From Medakamo hakoo (lineage: Eukaryota > Chlorophyta > Trebouxiophyceae > Coccomyxaceae): DNA of 64,000 bases. The stretch is from contig CP089450.1 of NCBI GenBank assembly GCA_026636295.1, forward strand, positions 310,001-374,000, read 5' to 3'. A program made the translations under genes and the position numbers. Every line of letters starts with the position of its first letter. Positions within the stretch are counted from its first letter, which is position 1. The notes under the pieces were generated by a model. The model saw only the letters and a program-made list of their open reading frames with translations, was not told where the DNA came from and ran no database searches. This document shows positions 41,931 to 50,535 of this stretch, piece by piece.

Positions 41931-42134
41931 GGAGGGGTGGCGGCGGCGTTGTTTTTGTTTGGGTGGGTGGGTGGGTGGGTGTGTGGGGGGGGGGGGGGGG
42001 GGGGGGGGGGGCGTGTGTGCAGGGGACAGGGGAGGGAGGGTGGGCGGGCGTGTGCGTGCGGGTGTTTTTCCTGAGGGCGGGGGGAGGGGAGGTGTGTCGA
42101 GGCGAGGGGAGACGCACACACGAACAATCCAAAC
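41931..42134. repeat. GGGT repeats and 27-base poly-G run (41985-42011)
   Basis: The SEC23-to-next-gene gap is dominated by five GGGT units (41961-41980) and then 27 consecutive G, followed by G-rich sequence. Both stretches can form G-quadruplexes. Since both genes are on the + strand, this gap holds the 3' UTR of one and the promoter of the other. Confidence 0.85.
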
Positions 42135-43166
42135 ATGCTCGTCCGCGCGACGCCCGCCGCCGCACGCCCGGCCGTCCCGGTGGTCCGAGCGGGCGCGCAG
42201 GCGCCCGGTCGTCCCGCTGCCGCCGGGCGAGCGTGGTTGGTGGCTCCTCCATCCCGGCGCGGCCGCGTCCCCAGCCACGGCGCTGGCCAATTGCAGCGCG
42301 CCACCAACCCATCCGCCGCCTCCCAGCAGCCACCCGCCACGCCCGTCACAGCACGTTGGGTCCTGTCCGTCCGCTTCGGCTCCCGCGCCGACGTCGCCGC
42401 CCTGCTGGCAGAATGGATCGAGGCCGTCGCACAGCCCGCCGGGCTACAGCCCGGCCGCGCGCGCGTCCTGGCCGGCGCGGTCGGCGCGCCCGACGGCCGC
42501 CTGGAACTCGAACTCCGCCTGCCATCCCTGGCGGCGCTGGAAGCGCTCTGGGCGGCCTTGCCGGCGGGCGTGCACCGGGCGTGGGGCGAGCGCCTGGCCC
42601 GCCACATCGAGGGTTCGCCACGCTGGGAGGTCCTGCACGAGCTGGGCGGCGGGAGTGGCGGTGGAGGGGGGGAGGCCACGGCCGCCGGTGCGGGCGCGGC
42701 GCCCGCCCGCACGCCGCCACCGCCGCCCACGCCGGGAGCGGTCGGCGCCGCCCCACTGTCTCCCGGTGGCATTGCCCTCCTGTCATCGCCGGGAGACGTG
42801 GACGCCGTCCTGGCCTGGTCGGGCGGCGACAGCGGAAACGGCGGCGGGACGGGCGGCGGTGGGCGGCCGCGGTCGGGCGACGTGCTCATCCCGGCGCCGT
42901 GGGCGGAGGCGGCGGGGCCCGGCACCAGCGGCGGGAGTGGGACACCCCCGCCGCCTGCACCGTCGACGCCGCCTCCAGCCAGCGTGGGCCAGCGCGCGGC
43001 GGACGACACGCCGTACGGGCGGTCGGGCGGCGGCGACGACGCGCACGGCGACGAGGCCAACAACCTGCGGCCCGGCCAGATCCTGCCGGACGGCAGCCGC
43101 GTGTCGACGGACTGGAAGGGCGACATTTTGATCATCCGGCCGGGAGACAACCTGCCGGGGTTGTGA
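42135..43166 (+). CDS. unknown protein, probable plastid, conserved C-terminal motif
   Basis: Single exon, 343 aa. I cannot name the family. The first 70 residues (MLVRATPAAARPAVPVVRAG and following) are Ala/Pro/Arg-rich without acidic residues, like a transit peptide. Residues 72-165 form a compact alpha/beta-looking domain (RWVLSVRFGSRADVAALLAE, LELELRLPSLAALEALWAAL). A disordered Pro/Gly stretch follows, and the protein ends in GQILPDGSRVSTDWKGDILI then RPGDNLPGL. An ending of the type W-K-G-D-x-x-x-x-x-P-G-D-x-L-P occurs, as I recall, at the C-terminus of some uncharacterised plant plastid proteins, so the end is the best lead. The start was chosen as the first ATG in frame. Confidence 0.6.
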   Translation: MLVRATPAAARPAVPVVRAGAQAPGRPAAAGRAWLVAPPSRRGRVPSHGAGQLQRATNPSAASQQPPATPVTARWVLSVRFGSRADVAALLAEWIEAVAQPAGLQPGRARVLAGAVGAPDGRLELELRLPSLAALEALWAALPAGVHRAWGERLARHIEGSPRWEVLHELGGGSGGGGGEATAAGAGAAPARTPPPPPTPGAVGAAPLSPGGIALLSSPGDVDAVLAWSGGDSGNGGGTGGGGRPRSGDVLIPAPWAEAAGPGTSGGSGTPPPPAPSTPPPASVGQRAADDTPYGRSGGGDDAHGDEANNLRPGQILPDGSRVSTDWKGDILIIRPGDNLPGL

Positions 43167-43387
43167 TGAGAGGCGTGGCGATGGGGAGGGTCGTTGTTGT
43201 GTTCCCCAGGCCTCGGCGTCTCTTTTTTTTGTTTGTGTCAACAAACCTGTCAACAAACCCCCTCTCCAAACAAAAAAAAAAAAAACTTTGGTTCCGGCTC
43301 GAGGTCTAAAACCCCGGCGCTGCTACTGTCAAAATCGTTGGTCCAGTCCCGCTTTCCAAAGACATTAAGGAAAAAAAAAACCAAACC

Positions 43388-44941
43388 TCATGCATCCTCC
43401 CGGCGGGCCAGGACGAGCGCGCGTTCGTCGGGCACCATCCCACCGCCCGCGTTGGCTGCCCCACCCCCCACCTCCTCTCCATCGCCCAACGGCCGCCGCC
43501 GGGACCGGCGCCGGGTGCCGACCGTTTCCCGGCCGTCGTCGGAATCGGATTCCGTGGTGGACCAGGCCGTGGCAGGGCGCCAGGGCGCGGGGGAGGGGGA
43601 CGGCGACGGCGACGGCCCGCCCGCGACGGAGCCCATCGCCGACGAAAAGGCAGCGGCCACCCCAGCAAACACGCCAAACTGTTCGCGGCGAATGGCTTCC
43701 GCCGCCGCCGCGCGCGCGGCCTGGCGGGCGGGAGACGCGTCCGCCGCAGCCGCCGCCGCCGCCACGCGCGCCGCCGCCGCCGCCTCCCTCTGCCGCACGA
43801 ATTTGGAGGCCGCCGCGAAGGGGTCTTCCACCCGCCCGCCCTGGCCCGCCATCATCAGGCCGACATTCGTCCGCTCCGTCAGCACTTTTTGGGTGACGTG
43901 CTCCAGGGCGGGCAGGTCGGCCTTGTCCACCCAGTGAATGCAGGAGACGGGGCAGGAGTCGATGGCCCGCTGGACGCGGTGTTCCGGGTCGACCCACTGG
44001 GCAAAGACGCGCGACCGGCCGTGCGCGGCCTCCATGCGGAACGTGGCCGCGGCTTCAAAGATGCAGTTTTTGCAGCCGATGCACGCGAACTCGTCCACGA
44101 ACACCGCCCGCGTCTCTGTCAGGGGTGCCTTGCCCAGCTTGTGCCCCACCAGCCACTTTGACAGGGGTTCCCCCGTGTAATCGTCGGCTTCTGCGTCGAT
44201 GGCCGCTTGCAGGCGGGCGTCGTATGCAGCGCGTGCGGTCGCGTCCGCCAGGCATTCATAGGCCTCATTCAGTAAAATGCACAGGTCGTGGCCGTCGGCG
44301 TGGACGTCCGGGTGGCAGGTTTTGGCCAGGTACCGGTACGCGGCTTTCAGGTCTTCTGGGGAGGCGTCGTCGTCGACCTGGGGATGGGGTGGGATGGAGA
44401 GAAGGTTGGGAGCGGGTCGGTTGAGCGAGCGCCCCGGATGCGAGGCGCGTTTTCGGGAGGCGCGACCCAACCGCTCTCTTCCACGCCCCCTCAAGCCTGG
44501 GACTCAACACCCACCCTCGCCAGCCACGCGCAGTTTGCGGGTGTCTGGTGGAAGGCATGGGCGCGCGCACGCTCCAAGCACACGCTGGCGCGTGCGGGGC
44601 GCGCGCGCACGCTCCCCTGTAAAAACGCACCCCTAGCAGGACGTAATAGTCGACAACGCCCGCCCGGGTAGGCGCGTCCAGAGAGAAGGACGGCTCCGGG
44701 TCAGCTACAGCACGTGCACGGGAGGGCAGGCGCCGGACAGAGGCTGTGTGGTTGGGATTTTTTCGGGTGAGCGAGAGGGAAATGCGTTGGAGAGCGGGAG
44801 CCAAAGGGCGTCGCACGACATCCCGTCCCCGGCCCGGCAGGGCGCCACGCAACGCCCACCTGGCCGGCCTCGGGTTGGACCTAAGCGTCCGCTCTGTCCC
44901 AGCCGGGCGGCGGGCGCGCGTGCCGCCGCCAGGGAGGGCAT
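43388..44941 (-). CDS. J-domain plus bacterial-type ferredoxin protein (DJC76/77/82-like), plastid
   Basis: Three exons are modelled: complement of 44860-44941, 44631-44743 and 43388-44377; 394 aa. Plants have plastid proteins that fuse a J-domain, which stimulates Hsp70, to a 4Fe-4S ferredoxin-like domain; their client is not clear. Seen: an Ala/Arg-rich transit peptide; a J-domain (VDYYVLLGVDDDASPEDLKA, HPD near residue 87); and a ferredoxin domain with CIGCKNC (near 163) and a second cysteine group CPVSC (near 207). After it come Ala-rich helices and a Ser/Arg/acidic disordered tail of about 110 residues. The first exon is the weakest part: its donor is GTGGGC, though phase fits; an unspliced start at 44852 is an alternative. 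It sits 106 bases from the stop of the poly(A) polymerase gene. Confidence 0.85.
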
Positions 44942-45047
44942 GGGCAGGGAGAAAGCGCGCGCTCTGCTTTTTTTTTGAGGGAGTGGGGCTACACAGGCTC
45001 GCTCGCTTTCCTCTATCTCTCTCGCTCTCCTCTCTCGCTCTCTCCCT

Positions 45048-46805
45048 CTAGTCGAATCTCTGGTGTTGGCGGGCACGTTTAGAAGCCGGCGGAGCCGCGG
45101 GCGGCGGGCGGGCGCCCCGCGGACCACCGCCTCCACCACCGGCGCGGCGGCGGTCGGGGGGGCCGCCCGCCCGCCGCGACGCCGACCGCACCAGCCAGGG
45201 CGACGGCGACCGGCCACGCCGCTCCCAGTGTTCGGTTCGGCGCCGCTTTGAGGGCGGGGACGCCCCGCCCCGCCCGCCCGGAAGCGCGGCGGCGGCGGCC
45301 GCTTCCGCCGCGGCGACCAGGCCCGCCGGGCGCGGCCGCCCGGCGATGACGGCGTCCGGCCGGATGATGCGCGCCAGCAGGCTGGCGCGCGGGCCCTCGC
45401 CGGGCCCAGGCGGCGCAGCCAGGGCGGACGCCGTGTGAGCAAACGCGTCCCGCACCCGCCACGCGGCCCAGGAGCCGCCCGCCAAATCGTTGGTCGGGCT
45501 GGCCGGGTCGCCCACGGCCAGGCCGCCGGGCCTGCCGGGCTGCGCCCAGGGCACGCTCGCCTTTGGGAAAAACACCGGCTGCCCGTCCCGGAGCGTGATG
45601 CCGACGGCGTCGGTGTTCAGGCGGCGGCCGTACAGGTCGCACAAGTCCAGCAGGAGCGTGCCCAGGCAGGGCTCCGGTGGTGGGGGTGGGGGTGGGCGGG
45701 GAGGGGCGCGGCCCCGGCCGCGGCCGCCCCCGCCGCCGCCGCCGCCCCCGCCGCCTCCCTGGCGGTCGACGAGGAACGCGGCGACCATGACCAGGAGCGC
45801 GTACGAGCCCAGGCCGCCTGTGTACACTTCCGCCAGGTCGCGCTGGTGGAGGACGGTTTTCAGGACGGTCAGCAGCGGGCGGAGGGCGGGGAGGGCGGAC
45901 AGCCAGCCAGCAGCGACGGCGGCCGCGGGCGGCCCGCCCGCCGCGCTCTCCAAACTCGCGTCCACGGCCAGGCCCGACGGCACGTCCGTGTACTTGGCAA
46001 TGGGCACGCGCGCCTTGGCAATGACCTGGGCGTCGGCCGCAATGCCTTCGCGCTGCAACCCCGCGACGAGGGCGCGCAGGGCCGTGGGCGCGTCGGGCGC
46101 GGCCGCGCCGAGGATGACCGCGTCCACGTCCGAGGTGGGGAGGGCGAGCCCGGCCGCCGTGGAGCCAAACACCCGGACTTCGGCTGCCGGCCAGATGGCC
46201 GAGACGACGGACCGTAAGCGGTCGACGGCGGCGGACCGGGCGGCGGCTTCGGACGGCGTGGGCGCCATGGCGGCCGCAAACGCCACGATTTCTGTTTTTT
46301 TTTTTTTGGGGGGGACGGGGTGCGGGATGGATGGAACATGGACCAAAAGAAAAAATGAGGGGCGGTTTCGGCGCTTTTCTTCGTTTCCCCTCCCCCTCGG
46401 ACGCCTCGTACCGTTGTGCAGGCGCACGCAGCGCGACCGGATGTGGGTCGACGGCAGGGCCCAGGGCAGGTGGGCGTCGGCTGCCGCTCCATCCTCATCG
46501 TCGGGTGGTGGTGGTGGTGGCGGTGGGGACGCGTCGCCGCCACCCTCGTCGTCGACGCCGCCACCAGCCTCGCCGCCACCATCCTTAGTCTCTACCACCA
46601 CGCCGGCAAACAGGTCGTCTAGGGCTGGAGGTGGGGGTGGTGCGGGCGCATTGGACGCCCCGCCGCCGCCGCCGCCGTCGGCGCTTTTCAGAAACCGCAC
46701 GCCCGCCGGGCCAGTCGCCGCGCCGGGACGCGGGCCGGTTCCCAAAGAAGGGAGGGCTGTGTAGAGTGGAGCGCCGCTGGTGCCAGGCCGGTCCGAGGCG
46801 GCCAT
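45048..46805 (-). CDS. non-canonical poly(A)/nucleotidyltransferase (TRF4/PAPD5 type)
   Basis: Two exons, complement of 46412-46805 and of 45048-46291 (phase 1), 545 aa. TRF4/5-type enzymes add short A tails to nuclear RNAs, often for exosome decay, in TRAMP-like complexes. Seen: a Gly/Pro/Asp-rich N-terminus (to about 120); the nucleotidyltransferase core VRVFGSTAAGLALPTSDVDA, giving the G-S motif and the DxD catalytic Asp pair near 187; the central domain VYTGGLGSYALLVMVAAFL; the PAP-associated segment with LGTLLLDLCDLYG and DPASPTNDLAGGSWAAWRVR; and an Arg/Gly-rich, RS-like C-terminus. A poly-Gly stretch of about 14 residues interrupts the central domain. No classical RNA-recognition motif is seen, as in TRF4. 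The acceptor is preceded by about 14 A residues rather than a pyrimidine tract. Confidence 0.88.
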   Translation of the reverse strand: MAASDRPGTSGAPLYTALPSLGTGPRPGAATGPAGVRFLKSADGGGGGGASNAPAPPPPPALDDLFAGVVVETKDGGGEAGGGVDDEGGGDASPPPPPPPPDDEDGAAADAHLPWALPSTHIRSRCVRLHNGTRRPRGRGNEEKRRNRPSFFLLVHVPSIPHPVPPKKKKTEIVAFAAAMAPTPSEAAARSAAVDRLRSVVSAIWPAAEVRVFGSTAAGLALPTSDVDAVILGAAAPDAPTALRALVAGLQREGIAADAQVIAKARVPIAKYTDVPSGLAVDASLESAAGGPPAAAVAAGWLSALPALRPLLTVLKTVLHQRDLAEVYTGGLGSYALLVMVAAFLVDRQGGGGGGGGGGGGRGRGRAPPRPPPPPPPEPCLGTLLLDLCDLYGRRLNTDAVGITLRDGQPVFFPKASVPWAQPGRPGGLAVGDPASPTNDLAGGSWAAWRVRDAFAHTASALAAPPGPGEGPRASLLARIIRPDAVIAGRPRPAGLVAAAEAAAAAALPGGRGGASPPSKRRRTEHWERRGRSPSPWLVRSASRRAGGPPDRRRAGGGGGGPRGARPPPAAPPASKRARQHQRFD

Positions 46806-47159
46806 GGCTTGGTGTGCGTGGCGCGCACCAAAAGACCGGCTAGCGGCCGATGCTTCGCAGCAATACCTACTAGAGGACGGAGCGCAAAAAAACAGCAGTC
46901 GCACAACTTCAAGGCCCCGTCCACAAAAAATGGCCGCCACACGTCCGCCCCGGCCAGCGCCCACTCTCGCCTAGCGCAGACTCTTGCTAAAAATGGACGA
47001 CCAAAAAAATCATTCGAAGCAACAAAAAACCCCTCTTCCGTCGTATCAACAACTCTCTCGATCAAAAAAACTGGGCCGCGCGGCGCCTGGAAACTCCGCG
47101 GCCACTCTCCCTCCCCTCCCCTCCCCTCCCTCTCATGCATGTACACTCGCGCCTCTCTC
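46806..47159 (-). promoter_or_regulatory. upstream region of the poly(A) polymerase gene
   Basis: 354 bases between the polymerase start and the stop of the RIQ-like gene (same strand). It has noticeably more A (several AAAAAA runs on the + strand, 46880-47070) than the surroundings, and CCCTC repeats near 47108-47133. No gene is seen. Confidence 0.4.
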
Positions 47160-47876
47160 TCACTCCTGGAGGGCAGCGACGACAAACCCGCCGGCGAACA
47201 GGGCCAGGAACGCGCCGCCCAGGACGGCCGCGAGACCGTACTTCACGACGGCCAGCGCCGCGTTGTCGTCCGGGAACAGGGCGAGGACGCCGATCGTGGC
47301 GACGAGCGGGGCGATGGACGAGGCGGCGATCTTGCCCGGGTCGGTGACCAGGGCGCCCTCCGCCGCCTCCAGGAGGCCCAGCTTCTCGGCCGTGGAGAGC
47401 AGGCCCAGCTTTTCAATGGCGGACAGCGTCAGCCCCGCCTCCTCCGCCTTGGACAGGAGGCCCGCCTTTTCGACGGCGGACAGGACGCCCTTCTTCTCGA
47501 TGTTGGCCAGGTAGTTGGTGCCCCGGGTTTCCTTGCCCTCCAGGAAGTAGCCCGTGCCCCAGAAGCCCTTGCGTTTTTTTTTTTTGGTGTGGAGAGGGAG
47601 AGAGGGGGGGATGGTGAGGGTGGTGGTGGATAAGAGAGGGGGGAGGGCGCAGCGCGCGCGGCGAGAGGCTCTTCGCCCCCAGTACTGGCAGGGGGCCTGC
47701 CTGCTGTTTCCTCTCCCTCCTCTCCCACGCCTTACCTTCTTCCAGGACTCGTCGTACGACAGCGCCTTTTTGTTGGGGACGACGCGAGCGACCTGGGCGG
47801 ACCCGCGGCGGGTGGTGGCAGCGCCGGCGCGGCGGGCCGGCGCGAGGCCGGAGGAGGACGCGAGGGAGGCGGACAT
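47160..47876 (-). CDS. RIQ/DUF1118-like thylakoid membrane protein
   Basis: Two exons, complement of 47736-47876 and of 47160-47567 (phase 0), 182 aa. Plant RIQ1/RIQ2 proteins (DUF1118) are thylakoid membrane proteins that affect grana stacking and light-harvesting complex organisation. Seen: a transit peptide (MSASLASSSGLAPARRAGAA); the segment FWGTGYFLEGKETRG; then repeats of the type LSxxEKxGLLSxAE (VLSAVEKAGLLSKAEEAGL, TLSAIEKLGLLSTAEKLGLL), which are the hallmark of the family; then two hydrophobic segments near the C-terminus suited to membrane insertion. The identification is by the repeat signature. The intron ends in ACGCAAG after an A-run. Confidence 0.85.
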   Translation of the reverse strand: MSASLASSSGLAPARRAGAATTRRGSAQVARVVPNKKALSYDESWKKVRRGRGGRGNSRQAPCQYWGRRASRRARCALPPLLSTTTLTIPPSLPLHTKKKKRKGFWGTGYFLEGKETRGTNYLANIEKKGVLSAVEKAGLLSKAEEAGLTLSAIEKLGLLSTAEKLGLLEAAEGALVTDPGKIAASSIAPLVATIGVLALFPDDNAALAVVKYGLAAVLGGAFLALFAGGFVVAALQE

Positions 47877-48267
47877 GGTTTGTTTTGTGGTTTTTTTCTT
47901 CGGGCGGGTGGTGCGACGATCTGCGCGGGTGTTTCAGGGAGGGAGAGAGCGTGCGGGTAGTGTGCGTGAGTGACCTGGGGCGCGGCGCGGAGCAAAGCCG
48001 AGCGGGCGGCGCAATTCTTGCGGCCAGCGCGCGCAGGTAGCGCTAACGGGCGTCGTTGCGCGGGGTGCGCGCAAATGCAGGCGCCGCACTCGCGCCTGAT
48101 AAGCAGCGCGCGCCTTCCTCAAGAGTTTTGAGGGTAAGAGGAGGCGAGGCGTGGGCTGGCGAGTGGTGGCGCACGGGATTTTGTGTGGGAACTCACCGAA
48201 AAGGAACGAGTGACGGCGGCACCCCGCCTCCATTTTTTTCGGGGTTGTTACACTCTCACGCACTCGC
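47877..48267 (-). promoter_or_regulatory. upstream region of the RIQ-like gene
   Basis: 391 bases. It contains a GATAAG hexamer (48098-48103, + strand), the same as the plant light-responsive I-box, and a short inverted repeat CCTCAA...TTGAGG near 48117-48133. The I-box meaning here is only inference. Confidence 0.35.
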
Positions 48268-48909
48268 TCACCGCGTCCGCGGCCCCAGCAACGTCACATC
48301 GAAGACGAGGTCTGCACCCGGAGGAATGACGCCGCCGGCGCCGCGCTGGCCGTAGCCGAGGTCGCTGGGGATGAAAAGCCGCCGCACGCCCCCTGCCTTC
48401 ATCGGCGGGATGGAGCCCTCGTCGCCGTCACCGCCGTCACCAAACACGCCAAGCCCCCAGCCCCTGATTACCTGTGCCTTGCTGAAGGTGAGCGGGCGGC
48501 CGCGCTCGAAGGAGGAGTCGAAGACGGCGCCGTTGGAGGCCAGGCGGCCCGTGTAGTGCGCGCGGACGGGCGCGGCCGGGTTGGCCGCCGCGCCGTCGCC
48601 GAGTTTGGTGTCGCACCACTGCAGGCCGGACGCGGCCGTTTTGAGCTCGCAGCCCGGGTCCGGGATGGATGCGGCGTTGACGGGCTGGGCGGCCAGGACG
48701 ACGGCCGCGGCCGCGGCCGCCGCGGCGCCCAGGAAGGCGGCCCGGCGAGTGGGCGGCGGCGGGGTCGGGCGGGCTGGGGCGAGGGAGTGTGGTTGCGCAC
48801 AAGAGTGAGGGAGGGTCAAAGAAAAGCGTGCGCACGGCCCCTTTTTCGCCCTCCGCCTCCTCCTCTTCCAGCCCTCACCAGTGGAAGCCACGACAGTCAG
48901 GCTCTGCAT
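48268..48909 (-). CDS. FKBP-type peptidyl-prolyl isomerase, thylakoid lumen
   Basis: Two exons, complement of 48879-48909 and of 48268-48773 (phase 1), 178 aa. Lumenal FKBPs fold or regulate photosynthetic proteins. Seen: a short stroma-type leader; a twin-arginine signal (TRRAAFLGAAAAAAAAVVL) ending at VNA, which points to Tat export into the lumen; then the FKBP domain (VRAHYTGRLASNGAVFDSSF, VIRGWGLGVFG, AGGVRRLFIPSDLGYGQRG, GADLVFDVTLLG). The aromatic Trp of the active pocket is present (RGW); Tyr and Phe positions are kept as HYTG and FDSS. A small insertion GDGGDGDEG lies in the loop before IPPM. The unspliced frame would read through an Arg/Lys-rich stretch, so the intron is preferred. 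Confidence 0.92.
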   Translation of the reverse strand: MQSLTVVASTGEGWKRRRRRAKKGPCARFSLTLPHSCAQPHSLAPARPTPPPPTRRAAFLGAAAAAAAAVVLAAQPVNAASIPDPGCELKTAASGLQWCDTKLGDGAAANPAAPVRAHYTGRLASNGAVFDSSFERGRPLTFSKAQVIRGWGLGVFGDGGDGDEGSIPPMKAGGVRRLFIPSDLGYGQRGAGGVIPPGADLVFDVTLLGPRTR

Positions 48910-49008
48910 GGTGTGCTTGTGTGTGGCAAGGCGAGGCGGGCAAAGACAAAACTAGGGCGGCGACGGAAAACCAAACAACGCTCTGTGCTCACTGCGCGAA
49001 AACAAGCC
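48910..49008. promoter_or_regulatory. 99-base divergent promoter: FKBP / sulfurtransferase
   Basis: The shortest start-to-start gap in the window. Both 5' UTRs and all core promoter elements must fit into or overlap these 99 bases. No TATA box is evident. Confidence 0.5.
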
Positions 49009-50070
49009 ATGCACCTCCGCACGCGGCCCGCCGCCCACCGCGCGCCCGCCACCTGCCGCGCCATGGCGTCGCCCCTCATCTCGCCGAGGTCCTTGGCGTC
49101 TAGACTACAGCACGACCGCGAAAAACCGACCCTCCTCGACGCGTCCTGGTACATGCCCGCGACAAATCGCAACGGCGCGGCCGAGTTTGCTGCGGGCCCG
49201 CGCCTGCCCTCCGCCCGTTTTTTCGACACGGACGCCGTCGCCGACACGACCAGCCCGCTCCCGCACATGCTGCCGTCGCCCGCTGCTTTTGGCGCGGCCA
49301 TGGACGCCCTGGGCATCAAATCTCCGTCCTCCCCCGTCGTCATCTACGACGGCGCGGGCATCTTTTCGTCCCCGCGCGCCTGGTTCACGCTCCTCGCCCT
49401 GGGCCACGACCCCGGCGCCGTCGCCGTCTTGGACGGCGGCTTGCCCGCGTACGCGGCCCTGTGCGCGGCCGATCCCAGCGTGCCGGGGCTGGAGACGGGG
49501 CCGGCGGACGAGGAGGCGCTGGCCGCGCCGGGCAGGGCGGCCGCCGCGGCCGCGGCCGGGGGGGCCGCCCCTCCGCCGTCGTACCCAGCGTCCCTCCGCA
49601 CGTCCATGGTCCGCAGCCTGGACCAGATTGCAGAGGGCGTCAACAGCGGCACCCTCCCCCTGCTCATGGACGCCCGGCCCGCGGGGCGGTTTGCGGGGAC
49701 GGACCCCGAACCGCGCAGGGGGTTGCGGTCGGGCCACATCCCCGGCGCGGCGTCCGTGCCCTTTCCGACGCTGTTGGTCAGGGGCGAGGCGGACGGTGTG
49801 ACGCGGTACAAAGCGCCGGAGGAGTTGCGGGCGGCGTTCAAGGCCGCGGCGGGCTGGGATCCGGCGGGCGACGCCCCACCCTCCCCCGTCGTCTTTTCGT
49901 GCGGGACGGGCGTCACCGCATGCATCCTCGCCCTGGGCGCGGCCGTCGCCGCACAGGGTGCGGGCAAGCCGATGCAGCCGTTTGGGGTGTACGACGGGTC
50001 CTGGACGGAGTGGGCGGGGCGGGCCGACACGCCAAAAGAACCTGCGGGCGGTGGGGTGTTGGCCCACTGA
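49009..50070 (+). CDS. two-domain sulfurtransferase (thiosulfate/3-mercaptopyruvate)
   Basis: Single exon, 353 aa. These rhodanese-fold enzymes move sulfur from 3-mercaptopyruvate or thiosulfate to an acceptor such as thioredoxin, glutathione or cyanide. Seen: first domain LLDASWYMPATNRNGAAEF, PSARFFDTDAV, VVIYDGAGIFSSPRAWFTL; second domain LLMDARPAGRFAGTDPEPR, SGHIPGAASVPF and the active-site loop VVFSCGTGVTACIL, whose CGTGV(T) matches the CGSGVTA type of mercaptopyruvate sulfurtransferase. About 25 Ala/Pro residues link the domains. The first 18 residues (MHLRTRPAAHRAPATCRA) look like a weak targeting peptide; an in-frame ATG at 49063 (MASPLISPRSL) would give a form without it, so dual location is possible. 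Confidence 0.93.
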   Translation: MHLRTRPAAHRAPATCRAMASPLISPRSLASRLQHDREKPTLLDASWYMPATNRNGAAEFAAGPRLPSARFFDTDAVADTTSPLPHMLPSPAAFGAAMDALGIKSPSSPVVIYDGAGIFSSPRAWFTLLALGHDPGAVAVLDGGLPAYAALCAADPSVPGLETGPADEEALAAPGRAAAAAAAGGAAPPPSYPASLRTSMVRSLDQIAEGVNSGTLPLLMDARPAGRFAGTDPEPRRGLRSGHIPGAASVPFPTLLVRGEADGVTRYKAPEELRAAFKAAAGWDPAGDAPPSPVVFSCGTGVTACILALGAAVAAQGAGKPMQPFGVYDGSWTEWAGRADTPKEPAGGGVLAH

Positions 50071-50535
50071 CTTTGTTGCGTACTCCTGTTTTGTATCGTT
50101 TCGGGACCGAGGGTCGTCGACTTACAAAGGCGGATGGCACGCTCGGGCCGGGGAGGCGGGTAGCGAGGTGGTCGGTGGAAACTTATAAAAAAGGCGCGCA
50201 GGCTCTCCGGAAAAAAAGAGGGGACGGGGCTGGGCTGTGGGGTCAGGGGGGACGCAGCCCCGGGGGCGCCCATCCCATCCTCTCTCTCTCTCTCTCTCCT
50301 TCCATCAACCCGCACGGAGGGTCGGTGTTTCTTTGCCTTAGGGGAAGGGCGGGCGGGCGTTTTGAATAGTGAACAAAGCGGGCTGTCTAAGGGCGGGTTT
50401 CGGGCGGTTACTTCGGATTTCCCTCGCGCGCGATGATTGCCGGCGCGCGCCTTGCGTGTGTCCTGCGCGCTGTGCCTGCACTGGGTGCCGGAAAAAAAGA
50501 AAAGGCGCACACACAAACCAGAAAAAAGAGCTCGC
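50071..50535. other. convergent gap with TATA-like element and hairpin
   Basis: 465 bases between stops of the sulfurtransferase (+) and the spermidine-synthase-like gene (-). It is unusually rich in features for a 3' gap: ACTTATAAAA at 50181-50190, a seven-base-pair GGGGCTG/CAGCCCC stem (50226-50232 with 50255-50261) and a CT repeat near 50279-50299. A small RNA gene is possible, but I could not match any class. Confidence 0.35.
50183..50190 (+). promoter_or_regulatory. TATA-like element
   Basis: TTATAAAA, the clearest TATA-type sequence I noticed in the window, sits 113 bases after a + strand stop and not upstream of any recognised gene. Confidence 0.35.

Noticed and set aside
39546-42290. 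914-residue minus-strand frame opposite SEC23
   Set aside because: SEC23 is unambiguous on the + strand; the antisense frame is Arg/Gly-rich and spans the poly-C/poly-G gap.
41240-43309. 689-residue + strand frame across SEC23 end and the next gene
   Set aside because: It crosses a gene boundary and a 27-G run in a frame different from both genes.
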